Source of the DNA: Bradyrhizobium sp. SZCCT0231
GTDB lineage: Bacteria > Pseudomonadota > Alphaproteobacteria > Rhizobiales > Xanthobacteraceae
Assembly (NCBI RefSeq): GCF_018130245.1
Contig: NZ_JAFCKP010000001.1
Coordinates: 930,001 to 994,000 of the forward strand
Reading direction: 5' to 3'
DNA: 64,000 bases
Both the position numbers and the translations under genes were made by a program. The notes under the pieces are model-generated. The model was given only the letters and a program-made list of their open reading frames with translations. It ran no database searches and had not been told where the DNA came from. Positions 8,967 to 18,106 of the stretch are shown here, piece by piece. Position 1 is the first letter of the stretch. Each line of letters opens with the position of its first letter.

Positions 8967-9675
8967 CATTCTCACCTCGCTCTTCCCTGACGGACATGGG
9001 GTCCGGAACGACAACGGCGTCCTTCTCGGCTCGGCGACGCTCCGATCCGGCGACAGCATGCTCGTCCTCGGGGTCGCGGACCGGACCGCGCTGGGTGTTG
9101 ACGAGGCGATCAAATTGTCCGGCCACGTCGTCAAGTCGATCGGCCGGGACTCGGGGGCGATCCTGGTGCTTGTCGACAGCGACAGCCAGCGCATGAGCAA
9201 GCGCGACGAGTTGCTCGGGCTGAACGAATTCCTCGCGCATCTGGCCAAGGTATTGATCCACGCGGACATGAACGGTCGCCCGACCATCGGCCTTCTCTAT
9301 GGTCACTCGGCGGCGGGCGCGCTGCTCGCGACGGGACTTGCGACCCGGGTGCTGATCGGGCTGCCCGGCGCCGATCCTGCGGTGATGGACCTGCCGTCGA
9401 TGGCGAAGGTCACCAAGCTGTCGATGGAGGCGCTGGAAGAGAAGGCGAGGTCGACGCCGGTGTTCGCGCCGGGCCTGTCCAATCTCGCGCAGATGGGCGC
9501 CGTTCACATGACATGGAGCCATGCCGATCCGCTCGCCGATCAGCTGGAGGCGCTGCTGGCCGACATGCCGGCCGCGCGGGACGGGCGGGATGCGCTCGGC
9601 AAGGCGCGTGGCGGCCGACTCAAGGCCGCCGAGATCGCGGAGCGTGTTCGTGACCTGGCCCTGCAAGCACGCTGA
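8953..9675 (+). CDS. mdcE: Malonate decarboxylase gamma subunit
   Basis: 240 residues from a GTG at 8953, preceded by GGAGGA about 7 nt upstream. The frame is open earlier, but that would overlap most of the mdcD C-terminus. It is the partner of MdcD in the decarboxylase half. Core motifs are LLYGHSAAGALLATGLAT and LPGADPAVMDLPSMAKVTKL, as expected for MdcE. The C-terminus overlaps the predicted mdcG start. Confidence 0.95.
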   Translation: MTLDDILTSLFPDGHGVRNDNGVLLGSATLRSGDSMLVLGVADRTALGVDEAIKLSGHVVKSIGRDSGAILVLVDSDSQRMSKRDELLGLNEFLAHLAKVLIHADMNGRPTIGLLYGHSAAGALLATGLATRVLIGLPGADPAVMDLPSMAKVTKLSMEALEEKARSTPVFAPGLSNLAQMGAVHMTWSHADPLADQLEALLADMPAARDGRDALGKARGGRLKAAEIAERVRDLALQAR

Positions 9676-10330
9676 GCGTCCACCGGGTCGTCACGACCTC
9701 GTCTTCGTCAGCCCGGCAGGGTGGCGCGCGATGCTGGACGCGCGCGGCGATCTCGCAACGGATGCGCTGGTCGCGCGCTGGTCCAAAATGCGATGGCCGA
9801 CGATCAGACGCCGCGCCTTGCCAGGCGAGGCAAACGGCCTCGCTTTGGGCCTGCCCTTGCCGCCCTCGGCCGGCAAGAGGCGGATCTCCCTCCAGGTTGA
9901 TAGCGACCACGTCACCTCCGTCGCGAGGCCGCTGTTGCTGCGGCAGGCGCGGGCTTACGCGCCGCGCAACTGGTGGGCGACGCTCGACCGGCTCGACGCG
10001 CTGGCGCGTTGCCATGCGGTGAACGCGCGCGTCTTAGGCAGCCTGGCCTGGCAGTCGCTGACCGGGCTCGATTACGTGACCACTCGTTCCGACCTCGATG
10101 TCCTGTTCGAGTTTCGAGCCGAGACCGACATCGATCGCTTCGTCGCCGATGTCGTCTCGATCGAGACCGATGCGCCGATGCGGCTTGATGGCGAGCTGAT
10201 GGGCGCCGACGGCGCTGCAGTCAACTGGCGCGAATTCCACAGCGGCGCGAGCGAGCTTCTGGTCAAGAGCATCGAGCGCGTGGCCCTGCTCGGCAGGCAT
10301 CAATTCATTTCGGGAGCGATGGCATCATGA
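9650..10330 (+). CDS. mdcG: Holo-ACP synthase for malonate decarboxylase (phosphoribosyl-dephospho-CoA transferase)
   Basis: About 226 residues. It transfers phosphoribosyl-dephospho-CoA from its triphosphorylated precursor to the serine of MdcC. The nucleotidyltransferase signature is clear: GSLAWQSLTGLDYVTTRSDLD, with SDLD as metal ligands (quoted as adjoining motifs GSLAWQSLTG and SDLDVL). The start is uncertain: GTG at 9650 has GGAG 8 nt upstream, while GTG at 9644 is too close to it. Translation starts inside mdcE, and the stop overlaps the mdcB ATG (ATGA). MdcG and MdcB together mark this as the biotin-independent pathway. Confidence 0.9.
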   Translation: MTWPCKHAERPPGRHDLVFVSPAGWRAMLDARGDLATDALVARWSKMRWPTIRRRALPGEANGLALGLPLPPSAGKRRISLQVDSDHVTSVARPLLLRQARAYAPRNWWATLDRLDALARCHAVNARVLGSLAWQSLTGLDYVTTRSDLDVLFEFRAETDIDRFVADVVSIETDAPMRLDGELMGADGAAVNWREFHSGASELLVKSIERVALLGRHQFISGAMAS

Positions 10331-11208
10331 TCGCCACAGCCGCAAGAGGCGTGGAACGGACGACGCTGCGCCGGGCGCAGATCGCGCCCGATGTCTCCGC
10401 CATCGGTGCTGTCGCCGCTGATTGCCTCGTCAAGGAGCTCGAAACCTGGCCGAAGCCGGGGCTCGTGAGCCACGTCGACAACGGCAGTCACGACGATATG
10501 GATGCGGGCACGTTTCGCCGCAGCGCTGCGGCGATCAGGCCCTATCTGCAACGCCTGGCCGATGCGGGCGCGCTCGGTTGCGGCATGGGGCGGCTGCGGA
10601 TCATCGGCCTCGAGGCGGAGGGCGCCATGTTCGCGGCAACGTCGGGGATCAACACGCATCGTGGCGCGATCTTCGGGCTCGGGCTGCTGTGCGCGGCGGC
10701 CGGCGCGAGAGCCGGCGGACTGGTCGATCCCCGGCTTCCGCTTGGCGACGTCGTGACGCGTCTGTGGGGCGACAGCATCCTCGACGGTCCGGTGCTGCTG
10801 CACAGCCATGGCAGCGCGGCCCGCCGCCGCTTTCGCGCCGGCGGTGCGCGTATCGAGGCTGCGACAGGATTTCCGAGTATCTACAGAATCGGCTTGACCG
10901 CCTTGCGGAGAGCAATGTCTGTCGTGCCGCAAGATGCGGAAGCCGCCCGGGTCGAGGCGTGCTTTGCCCTGATCGCCTCCGTCGAAGACACCAACCTCCT
11001 GCATCGCGGTGGGCTCGACGGCCTTCGCTTTGCGCATGATGCAGCGCGCCGCTTCATCGCTTCAGGCGGCGTCTGCGTGTCCGGCTGGCGCGCACGCGCG
11101 CAATCGATCCATGACAGCTTCATCGCCCGCCGTCTCAGTCCGGGGGGATCGGCCGATCTGCTTGCCATGACGCTCTTCGTCGACGCCCATGAGAGGCCGA
11201 CCTCATGA
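10327..11208 (+). CDS. mdcB: Triphosphoribosyl-dephospho-CoA synthase
   Basis: 293 residues, CitG/MdcB family. It makes 2'-(5''-triphosphoribosyl)-3'-dephospho-CoA from ATP and dephospho-CoA, the precursor of the MdcC prosthetic group. Family motifs seen are ELETWPKPGLVSHVDNGSHD, then THRGAIFGLGLLCAAAGA in the middle, and EDTNLLHRGG near residue 220. The start overlaps mdcG and the stop overlaps the carrier gene (ATGA at 11205). Confidence 0.95.
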   Translation: MIATAARGVERTTLRRAQIAPDVSAIGAVAADCLVKELETWPKPGLVSHVDNGSHDDMDAGTFRRSAAAIRPYLQRLADAGALGCGMGRLRIIGLEAEGAMFAATSGINTHRGAIFGLGLLCAAAGARAGGLVDPRLPLGDVVTRLWGDSILDGPVLLHSHGSAARRRFRAGGARIEAATGFPSIYRIGLTALRRAMSVVPQDAEAARVEACFALIASVEDTNLLHRGGLDGLRFAHDAARRFIASGGVCVSGWRARAQSIHDSFIARRLSPGGSADLLAMTLFVDAHERPTS

Positions 11209-12155
11209 CGTCGAATGTCATCCTGATTGCGCTGGTGCCGGTGTTCTTCGTCCTGTTGCTCGGCTTCGTCGCAGGCAAGGCCCGCATCGTCGACAACAGT
11301 CACGTCGAAGGTCTCAATGCACTCGTGATGGATTTCGCCCTGCCGGCCTCGCTGTTCGCCGCGACCGCATCGGCTCCGCGCAATGGGATCACCGAGCAAG
11401 CTCCGGTCTTCCTGGTGTTCGGCGTGACGATACTGGTCATCTATGTCGGCTGGTACTGGTTCGAGCGCACGTTCTTTGCGGTGACGAGGTCCGACGCATC
11501 GGTGCAGGCCTTGACGGTCGGTTTCCCAAATCTTGCCGGTGTCGGTCTGCCGATCCTGTCGACCGTACTCGGGCCGACCGGCGTCGTCCCGGTCGCCGTC
11601 GCACTGGCAACCGGCTCGATCCTCGTCAGCCCCTTGACCCTCGTGATCGTGGAGATGAGCGCCGCCAAGACCCACGGCGCCGATGCGCCGTCGCAGCCGG
11701 TTCTGACGGCGGTGCGGCGCGCGCTCGCCAAGCCCGTGGTGTGGGCACCCGCGCTTGGCATTGTGCTCTCGTTGTTCGATCTGAACCTCGATGCACTTGT
11801 CCACGCCTGCCTCACCCTGATCGGGAACGCGGCTGCAGGCGTTGCCCTGTTCCTCACCGGTCTCGTTCTGTCCGCCCAGTCGCTCCGCCTGGACTGGAGA
11901 GTGATTGTCGCAACGGGAGCTGCCGACATCATACGTCCGCTGCTGGCGGCGGCGATCGTCTACGGCTTGCATCTTGCGCCTGATGCCGCAAACACGGCGA
12001 TTCTGCTCGCGGCATTGCCCTCGGGCTTCTTCGGCATCCTGTTCGCAGTCAATTACCGGCTGGACTCCGCGACGATCGGCTCCATGGTCATTGCCAGCAC
12101 CGGTTTCAGCGTCGTGACCCTCGCGATTGCGATCGCGATGCTCTCTCCCCATTAG
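11205..12155 (+). CDS. mdcF: Malonate carrier of the auxin-efflux-carrier family (MdcF-like)
   Basis: 316 residues of an integral membrane protein with about ten hydrophobic segments and the AEC-family layout: first helix VPVFFVLLLGFVAGKARIV, broken-helix region VGFPNLAGVGLPIL, and C-terminal LPSGFFGILFAVNY. AEC members in malonate loci (MdcF) are the proposed malonate transporters, unlike the two-subunit MdcL/MdcM of other species. Its position inside the operon, coupled to mdcB, supports uptake of malonate. Direction and coupling ion are not shown by sequence. Confidence 0.9.
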   Translation: MTSNVILIALVPVFFVLLLGFVAGKARIVDNSHVEGLNALVMDFALPASLFAATASAPRNGITEQAPVFLVFGVTILVIYVGWYWFERTFFAVTRSDASVQALTVGFPNLAGVGLPILSTVLGPTGVVPVAVALATGSILVSPLTLVIVEMSAAKTHGADAPSQPVLTAVRRALAKPVVWAPALGIVLSLFDLNLDALVHACLTLIGNAAAGVALFLTGLVLSAQSLRLDWRVIVATGAADIIRPLLAAAIVYGLHLAPDAANTAILLAALPSGFFGILFAVNYRLDSATIGSMVIASTGFSVVTLAIAIAMLSPH

Positions 12156-12164
12156 GTCGCAGCC

Positions 12165-13103
12165 ATGACACTTGCGATCCTGTGCTCGGGACAAGGCAGG
12201 CAGCATCGGGACATGTTCGCCCTCACGGGCGATGCGCCGGAAGCTGCGCGCCTGTTTGCGCACGCGGCGACATTGCTCGGTGGCGGGGATCCGCGCGAAT
12301 TCGTGCGCCGCGAATCCGACGAGGCCCTGCACCGCAATCGCGCCGGCCAGATTCTGTGTACCTTGCAGGCGCTCGCCGCGGCGTCCGCGCTCGGCGACGC
12401 CATTCCGCGTGGCGCTATCATTGCCGGCTACAGCGTCGGCGAGGTCGCCGCCTGGGGCGTCTGCGGCCTCTTTGAGGCGACCGTCACGCTCGACCTCGTG
12501 GCGCGCCGGGCGGAGGCCATGGATGCAGCGACGCGCGTCGGCGATGGACTGGTCTTCGTCCGCGGTCTATCGCGCGAGCAGGCCGATCGCCTTTGCGAAC
12601 GCCACGGCGCAGCGATTGCCATCGTCAATCCGGGCGATGCCTTTGTCATCGGCGGTGACCGGGAGGCGCTGGGCCAGATCGCCGCAGAGGCGCGGGCGAT
12701 GCACGGCGCAAGGGTCATCGCCTTGCCGGTTGAGGTTGCCTCTCACACCGAACGGCTCGCTGGAGCGTCTGTCGCATTTCGCGAAGCCTTGCGCCTGACG
12801 CCGGTGCTATTCCCGCCAAGCGCCGCGGCGCGCATTCTGAGCGGGGTCGATGCCGCTCCGGTCGTTTCGCGCGAGACTGGTCTCGACAAACTGGCCGCGC
12901 AGATTTCGCAAACCGTGCAATGGGCAGATTGCCTGCAAGCCTGTGTCGAAGCGGGGGCGACGGGGTTTCTCGAGCTCGGGCCGGGACATGCGCTGAGCGG
13001 CATGGCTGCGGACATCGCGCCCGGACTTCCGGCGCGCTCGCTGGATGATTTCAGGAGCCTGCAGGGCGTGCGCAGCTGGCTTACGGGTCATATCAGTCCC
13101 TAA
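12165..13103 (+). CDS. mdcH: Malonate decarboxylase-associated malonyl-CoA:ACP transacylase (epsilon subunit)
   Basis: 312 residues of the FabD-like acyltransferase fold. It primes the MdcC carrier with a malonyl (or acetyl) group so the decarboxylation cycle can begin. Motifs are LCSGQGRQHRDM at the start, nucleophile GYSVGE with Ser90, and catalytic His in VASHTERLAG. The C-terminal FLELGPGHALSGMA is also typical. Last gene of the operon, 9 bp after mdcF, followed by a strong hairpin at 13162-13190. Confidence 0.95.
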   Translation: MTLAILCSGQGRQHRDMFALTGDAPEAARLFAHAATLLGGGDPREFVRRESDEALHRNRAGQILCTLQALAAASALGDAIPRGAIIAGYSVGEVAAWGVCGLFEATVTLDLVARRAEAMDAATRVGDGLVFVRGLSREQADRLCERHGAAIAIVNPGDAFVIGGDREALGQIAAEARAMHGARVIALPVEVASHTERLAGASVAFREALRLTPVLFPPSAAARILSGVDAAPVVSRETGLDKLAAQISQTVQWADCLQACVEAGATGFLELGPGHALSGMAADIAPGLPARSLDDFRSLQGVRSWLTGHISP

Positions 13104-13429
13104 AGCCGGCAAGCGCCGAACAGTCGATGCGCTCGATCGCGCGTTGTGCTGTGTAAAAAAGGGGGCCGTCCCTTGGGGGAGGACGGCCCCTGAATGCTCG
13201 TATGCCCAGGGAGGAGGGAGGCTCGAGCGGTGACTTGGGGGTCTCAGTCACTTAACATGCACACCATCGTCGATCCCGCAGCCGAAGTATTTCACGAACC
13301 CCCGCTGTTTCTCATTTCGCATGATTGACGAGAAGCCCGTGCGCGGCACACGGGATCTGCTGCGATGGTGCGCGCGGACGGGACGAGACACATGGTGCGT
13401 CTCGTCCAGGTGGGGCGGCCTGGCCTGCT
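13104..13429. other. Convergent intergenic region with a terminator and no supported gene
   Basis: 326 bp between the ends of mdcH and the adaptor gene of the second efflux operon. It holds the hairpin at 13162-13190. I see no convincing coding sequence in the rest. Confidence 0.6.
13155..13190 (-). terminator. Intrinsic terminator with T-run on the minus strand, shared by convergent operons
   Basis: A perfect 10-bp stem, GGGGCCGTCC (13162-13171) with GGACGGCCCC (13181-13190), has a 9-nt loop. On the minus strand it is followed by C and six T (AAAAAA at 13155-13160 on the plus strand). It is therefore a textbook terminator for the efflux operon and may also stop mdc transcription as a hairpin without a T-run. 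Confidence 0.85.
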
Positions 13430-14713
13430 TCAGGGCAAGCGTGGCGAGGCGTCGATGCCGGGTGTCAGCCCGGGTGCGAGCTTCTCTGCCGGCGGAACCG
13501 CGGGCTCGCGCGCATAGGGAAGTGCTTCCACTTCGGGTCGTTGCTGCGATGTCGCCTGCAGGCAGTTCGCACGAGGCGGCGGACCCACGCCGAACAAATC
13601 GGAGACTGGATCGACGAAGTTCTCGCGGAGCCGGTCGAGCCAGGTCTGGCCCCCGCCCGCGGAAGGCTGCCGGATCGTCACCGTCGCCGTCATGCCGGAG
13701 ACGAGCGGCACATCGGGTGGCACGGTGTCGATGGCGAGGCGAACCGGTACGCGCTGCGCGAGCCGCACCCAGGTGTAAATCGGATCCACGTTGGGCAGGC
13801 CCTGTGTGCCGGCGGCGGCGTTCGACGCGCTGATGCCGCGTGTCACGGTCTTCACATGTCCCAGTATCGGCTTGGAATAACCGACCAGTTGTGCTTCGGC
13901 ACGATCGCCGACGCAGACCCGCGCCATCTTGGTTTCCTCGAAATAGCCGTCGATCCAGAAACTGTCGGAGTCGATCACGGAAACGTTGCTGATGCCGGTG
14001 ACGGCATAGTTTCCCGCGCGCAGCAGGAGGTTGGTGACGTAGCCGTCGACGGGACTGACCACGCTGGTGCGCTTCAGGTTCAGCTCCGCCTGTGCGAGCT
14101 GGTGCGCCGCAGCCTCGTAGGCAGCTTTTGCCTGCGCCGCATTGCCTGCATAGATCTGCTGTTCTTCGGGCGTCGTTGCAAGATTGGACAGATGCTGCCG
14201 GCGGTCGAACTCGGCCTGCTTTACCACGAGATCCGCAGCCCGCTGGTCGACCAATGCCTTGTCGATGCGGACGGCCACCTCGAAGTCGAACGGATCGATC
14301 ACGTAGAGGACGTCGCCCTTGTGGACGAACTGATTGTCGGCCACCCGCAGCTCCACGATCTTGCCCGCAACCTGCGGCGCGACGTTGGCGACCTGGACGC
14401 GGACGCTGCCGTTCCGCGTCCAGGGGGCGGTGACGTAGTGTTGCCAAGTCGCGGCCGCTATGACGATTGCGACAAGCGCGATGCCGACGGTCGCAAGATG
14501 CTTGCCAACACCGCCCATGAAACGACCGACTGCTTCGCGCAGCGACCTCGTGGCGGGCGTCGCCCATGCCGAAGGTCTGAGACTGTCCGGTGCGCGATCG
14601 CTGGTGTCGCGCGCCACGGTCTCCGGCGCGTTTGAGCCGTTCACGGCGTCTGTGGCATCGGCTGACGGTTCGCCATAAAGCGGGCCGGCGTCCCGGCGCA
14701 AGGTAGCTTCCAT
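13430..14713 (-). CDS. HlyD-family efflux adaptor (AaeA/EmrA-like)
   Basis: 427 residues. A long N-terminal cytoplasmic tail (about 70 residues) precedes one membrane helix (HLATVGIALVAIVIAAATW). Lipoyl halves (VAPQVAGKIVELRVADNQFV and SPVDGYVTNLLLRAGNYAV) and a coiled-coil arm follow, then a beta-barrel ending in SGMTATVTI. The last 60 residues are Pro-rich and unusual for the family. It partners the FUSC-type pump encoded two genes upstream, as AaeA does with AaeB for aromatic acids. GAGGAG lies upstream of the ATG, which sits 11 bp after the small DUF1656 gene. Confidence 0.92.
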   Translation of the reverse strand: MEATLRRDAGPLYGEPSADATDAVNGSNAPETVARDTSDRAPDSLRPSAWATPATRSLREAVGRFMGGVGKHLATVGIALVAIVIAAATWQHYVTAPWTRNGSVRVQVANVAPQVAGKIVELRVADNQFVHKGDVLYVIDPFDFEVAVRIDKALVDQRAADLVVKQAEFDRRQHLSNLATTPEEQQIYAGNAAQAKAAYEAAAHQLAQAELNLKRTSVVSPVDGYVTNLLLRAGNYAVTGISNVSVIDSDSFWIDGYFEETKMARVCVGDRAEAQLVGYSKPILGHVKTVTRGISASNAAAGTQGLPNVDPIYTWVRLAQRVPVRLAIDTVPPDVPLVSGMTATVTIRQPSAGGGQTWLDRLRENFVDPVSDLFGVGPPPRANCLQATSQQRPEVEALPYAREPAVPPAEKLAPGLTPGIDASPRLP

Positions 14714-14724
14714 GAGATTTCTCC

Positions 14725-14928
14725 TCAGAAGAACAGTGCGAGCATGCCGAACATCGCCACGTAGAGGCAGAGCTCGGCCAGCGACGGGTTACTGAAAACT
14801 CTCGCGAAGCCGACGAAGCGCAGCAACGGGCGAAGCATGAGGAACGCAAGCAGCGCAATTGCCGCATAGGAGACGATGGGAGCAATGAGCACACCACCGA
14901 CGACGAGCTCCCGATAGGTATTCGTCAT
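14725..14928 (-). CDS. DUF1656 small membrane protein (AaeX-like)
   Basis: 67 residues with two hydrophobic helices (about 10-30 and 50-67). The start reads MTNTYRELVVGGVLIAPIVS, typical of AaeX-type DUF1656 proteins found between an AaeB pump and its adaptor. The ATG (14926-14928) overlaps the FUSC stop as ATGA. A larger frame containing it extends upstream antisense-like through the pump gene and is not real. Confidence 0.88.
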   Translation of the reverse strand: MTNTYRELVVGGVLIAPIVSYAAIALLAFLMLRPLLRFVGFARVFSNPSLAELCLYVAMFGMLALFF

Positions 14929-16781
14929 GACCGTTCGCCTTGGCTGGGAGACTGTGACGGTTCGAGTGCGCTGCTTGCCGGGATCAGCATGGCAATGGCG
15001 GAATTGGCGGACAGGTTGCTCCGCGCTGCGGCCCGGCGCAGCGCCTCGGCAGCCGCGAGGATCGCGGCGCCGTTGCGCTGGGCGAGGGCCTCTCGCGCCT
15101 CCTGCGCCACATGGGCGAGCGGCCCCTGTGTCAATCGGTCCAGTTCGGCGCGGCAACGCCGCAAAGTTTCCGCTTGGTCGAAGCAGCGCATCGCTTTGGC
15201 CGTGATCTGACCATCGAGCGGCAAGGCGCCGTTTGCAGTCAGAATCTGTTCGATCCGCGCCGCGTCGCGAAACGCGGCTTCTTCCGGCGCGAGGTCTCGA
15301 GCGCGTCCGCCGTCGAGGTCCCTCAGCTCGCCATGGGCCTCTCCCAGCAGCAGCCGAACCCGCCGGTCGCCCGACAGCGGGGGCAGCAGCATCTGCGCCG
15401 CGAAGACGAGCACCGCCGACAGGCAGGCGAAGAAGCTCGTCACCAGGAACACCTCGGGGTCGTAGCTCTGCGGATTGGTCGGTGCGAGGACGGCGATCGT
15501 GAACACCAGGACGAGCCGGCCGAGGGACGACAGCATCGGGTTCGGCAGCGAGATCAGCAGCGCGAGACCGATGACGACAGGCGCAAGACCGATCGCCAGC
15601 AGCTGAAACTCGGAGACACCGTTGAAAACGAGGTATTTCAGGATGCCCGCCAGCAAGCAGGCGATCGGCATCGCCGTCATTGTCACCAGCGTGAAGTTCC
15701 GAGGCGCAGGCGTCGTGGAGCCGAGGCCGATGATGACCGCGACGAGCGAGAGGCAGAGCTCGGTGCTCGGCCAGCCTGTCAGCACGAAGAAGGCCGAAAT
15801 CAGCGTGAATGAGATCGCGGCCCGTGCGGCGGTTTCCGCCGCGATGCGGCGCGAGCGATAGAGCGGCGCGCGCCATGCACGATATGGGCGCGTCCCTTCA
15901 TGCAGCGCATCGAGGCTGCTGCGCACCTCTGCGTTCTTTCGGTTGATCTCGGTCTGAAGCCAGGATCGGGACATTGCTATCAGCCTGGCTGTAGCTGGGG
16001 AGGAGGCGGGGAGCGTCGCCAGCATGCGGCCGAGAGAGAGCGCGCTGACGAGATCGACCAGCGCGGAGCGCGCGGCCTCGGCTCTTGCCGTCCCGATGCT
16101 CGATTCGGTCGTAAGGCTGGCGATCTCCGGACGCACCGCCGCGATGTCATGCAACAGGCTCGCCGCAGCCGGTGCGGAGGCATGCTCGGCACCCTGCGCG
16201 AGGTCCGTGGTGCGGCGGTGCAGCGCCTCGATGCGTCTTGCCAGCATCGGATGGTAGTTCGGCGCGGCCAGAATCTCGTTCACGAGCGCCACCGCAAGGA
16301 CCCCGATGCCGATGGCGGCGCCGCGCGCGACGCCGGTCGGGAACACCTGCAGCGGCGTGTCGATCTGCTGGATGGCGACGAGGGCGACGGTGATGCAGCA
16401 CAGCGCGCCCGCATAGGCGCGATTGCCGTCCAGCATAGCGGCAACATAGACGCAGAGCCCGACCCAGATGCCGAGCACTGCGAGCAGGAGACCGTCGGTC
16501 TGGGAGAACATGCCCGCGATTGCGATGGATGCCGCAACGCCGATGGCGGTTGCGAGCAGCCGGTAACCTGCCTTTTCCATGCCCTGACCGCGAGTCGGCA
16601 GCGCCAGAACGGCAACGGTGAGGGCGGATGACGACGGAGATCCGAGCTCGAGCCAGAAGCTCACATAGAGTGCGAGCAGCATCGCCAGCCATACCCGCAG
16701 TGCGAACGCCCACGAGCTCGCCGGAAAGCCGGCGAAGAGCAGGGGGGACGGCGCGGCAGCACTGGTCGCGTTCACGGGCAT
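14925..16781 (-). CDS. FUSC-family aromatic-acid-type efflux pump (AaeB-like)
   Basis: 618 residues, close to AaeB (about 650). Two membrane halves, residues about 20-170 and 315-460, are separated by soluble regions, the normal FUSC architecture. The start FALRVWLAMLLALYVSFWLE and the second-half WPSTELCLSLVAVIIGLGST are typical. It probably exports hydroxylated aromatic acids or similar weak acids with the DUF1656 protein and the adaptor downstream. It is first in a three-gene operon, about 170 bp from the receiver gene at 16952. Confidence 0.92.
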   Translation of the reverse strand: MPVNATSAAAPSPLLFAGFPASSWAFALRVWLAMLLALYVSFWLELGSPSSSALTVAVLALPTRGQGMEKAGYRLLATAIGVAASIAIAGMFSQTDGLLLAVLGIWVGLCVYVAAMLDGNRAYAGALCCITVALVAIQQIDTPLQVFPTGVARGAAIGIGVLAVALVNEILAAPNYHPMLARRIEALHRRTTDLAQGAEHASAPAAASLLHDIAAVRPEIASLTTESSIGTARAEAARSALVDLVSALSLGRMLATLPASSPATARLIAMSRSWLQTEINRKNAEVRSSLDALHEGTRPYRAWRAPLYRSRRIAAETAARAAISFTLISAFFVLTGWPSTELCLSLVAVIIGLGSTTPAPRNFTLVTMTAMPIACLLAGILKYLVFNGVSEFQLLAIGLAPVVIGLALLISLPNPMLSSLGRLVLVFTIAVLAPTNPQSYDPEVFLVTSFFACLSAVLVFAAQMLLPPLSGDRRVRLLLGEAHGELRDLDGGRARDLAPEEAAFRDAARIEQILTANGALPLDGQITAKAMRCFDQAETLRRCRAELDRLTQGPLAHVAQEAREALAQRNGAAILAAAEALRRAAARSNLSANSAIAMLIPASSALEPSQSPSQGERS

Positions 16782-16862
16782 CGTGCCTCATCCATTTCCG
16801 GCAGAGCGTGCCGCCCGGCCGAAGTCGATAAAGTCGATGCCGACTATGAGGTTTGCCCGGCC

Positions 16863-16905
16863 TGCCGGTATTTCCGGTCCACCAACCCGGTTGCCGGAAC
16901 GCACG
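16863..16905. promoter_or_regulatory. Possible element shared with the RND efflux operon
   Basis: TGCCGGTATTTCC (16863-16875) matches 12 of 13 bases at 4438-4450, and GAACGCACG (16897-16905) matches 4452-4460 exactly. Spacing between the two parts is 20 bp longer here, about two helical turns. It lies 80-125 nt upstream of the FUSC start. Confidence 0.3.
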
Positions 16906-16951
16906 TCTGGTTGATTGAGGACGAGGGGCCGTTGCGCGAGGGACGGACGGG

Positions 16952-17329
16952 TTACGCCGCCTGGCCGGCCAGCGCCGCTTCAAGACAGCGGATGATCTCG
17001 TCGCCGCTGGAAGGCTTGCCAAGGTAGGAATGCGCGCCTGCGGCCATCACGCGCTGGCGCACGGCTTCGCTTGGAAATGCCGTCATGAAGATGATCGGGA
17101 AGCGGCGGCCGGCGGCGATCAGCTGTGCCTGCAACTCATCGCCGGTGATGACGGGCATCTGCACGTCGGTGATCATGCATGCCGGATCATCCCCTGGCGC
17201 ATGCTGCAGGAAGTCCACGCCGGACTCGTAAGCATCGGCCTCGTAGCCCAGCGACCGCACCAGGCTCGCAAGTGAGGTGCGAACGCCTTCATCGTCGTCC
17301 ACAATCGCAATCACAGGGGGCTGGGCCAT
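16952..17329 (-). CDS. Stand-alone response-regulator receiver domain
   Basis: 125 residues, a single CheY-like receiver: acidic pair IVDDDEGVR, phospho-acceptor Asp55 in CMITDVQMP, switch Thr in IFMTAFPSE and Lys in YLGKPSS. The start MAQPPVIAIV at 17329 is preferred over an upstream in-frame Met because the added 26 residues do not resemble receivers. It has no output domain, so it probably acts as a phosphate sink or partner in the adjacent kinase/FixJ-type pathway, on the same strand. Confidence 0.9.
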   Translation of the reverse strand: MAQPPVIAIVDDDEGVRTSLASLVRSLGYEADAYESGVDFLQHAPGDDPACMITDVQMPVITGDELQAQLIAAGRRFPIIFMTAFPSEAVRQRVMAAGAHSYLGKPSSGDEIIRCLEAALAGQAA

Positions 17330-17434
17330 TCGCGCACAATCCTGACCGCGTTGTTCCGCAAGGCAAGAGGATATCTCCCGTTGCGCGGCCGATGACGCCT
17401 TATGCACCCGGGGGAGGGCCCACCGAAATTATAC

Positions 17435-18106
17435 TCAGGTTTGGTCCGTAGACCTGCGGGTTTGGGAAACTCCGAGCGCCTCGGCCTTGCGAACGAGGTC
17501 GGCCAGTGACCTAACCCCCATCTTGCGCATGACGTTCCCGCGGTGGATTTTGACCGTGATCTCGCTGAGGCCGATCAGGGCCGCCACCTGCTTGTTCATC
17601 AGGCCGGCGGTGACATGGCCCATCACCTCGCGCTCGCGCGCCGTCAGGGTCTCGTACTGGGCGCGAATGTCCTCCTTGGCCGCGGATTCGGCACGGTGCT
17701 GCGCATCGCGCTCGAGCGCCGCCGTCACGGCGTCAAGCATGTCCTGGTCACGGAACGGCTTGGAGAGGAAGTCGACGGCGCCGGCCTTCATGGCTCGCAC
17801 CGACATCGGAATGTCCCCGTGGCCGGTCATGAAGATGATGGGATAGCTGATGCCCTGCCGGACGAGCTGGCTCTGCAGGTCCAGCCCGCTCACGCCCGGA
17901 AGGCGGACGTCCAGCACGATGCAGCCGGGGCCCTCGGGCAGCGAGCCGCCGAGCAATTCGGCCGGCGAGCCGAACAGGCGCGTCTGGAGGCCGACGGATC
18001 GGAACAGGCTGTCGAGCGAGGCGCGGATGCCTTCGTCGTCGTCGACGATAATCACGACTGCGCTGGAGGGGTGGGCCGGTGGCTGCGCCTGGTTTGGTCG
18101 TGTCAT
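17435..18106 (-). CDS. FixJ/TodT-type response regulator with LuxR DNA-binding domain
   Basis: 223 residues: receiver (about 15-130) with Asp66 in CIVLDVRLPG, FMTGHGDIPMSVRAMKAGAVDFLSKP in two adjoining conserved blocks, then a GerE/LuxR helix-turn-helix (LTAREREVMGHV, NKQVAALIGLSEITVKIHRG). Length and linker match FixJ, NodW and StyR. The start ATG overlaps the stop of the sensor kinase gene (ATGA), so the two form a cognate pair. Target genes are unknown; the nearby CATACTTACGTATG palindrome is a candidate site. Confidence 0.95.
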   Translation of the reverse strand: MTRPNQAQPPAHPSSAVVIIVDDDEGIRASLDSLFRSVGLQTRLFGSPAELLGGSLPEGPGCIVLDVRLPGVSGLDLQSQLVRQGISYPIIFMTGHGDIPMSVRAMKAGAVDFLSKPFRDQDMLDAVTAALERDAQHRAESAAKEDIRAQYETLTAREREVMGHVTAGLMNKQVAALIGLSEITVKIHRGNVMRKMGVRSLADLVRKAEALGVSQTRRSTDQT

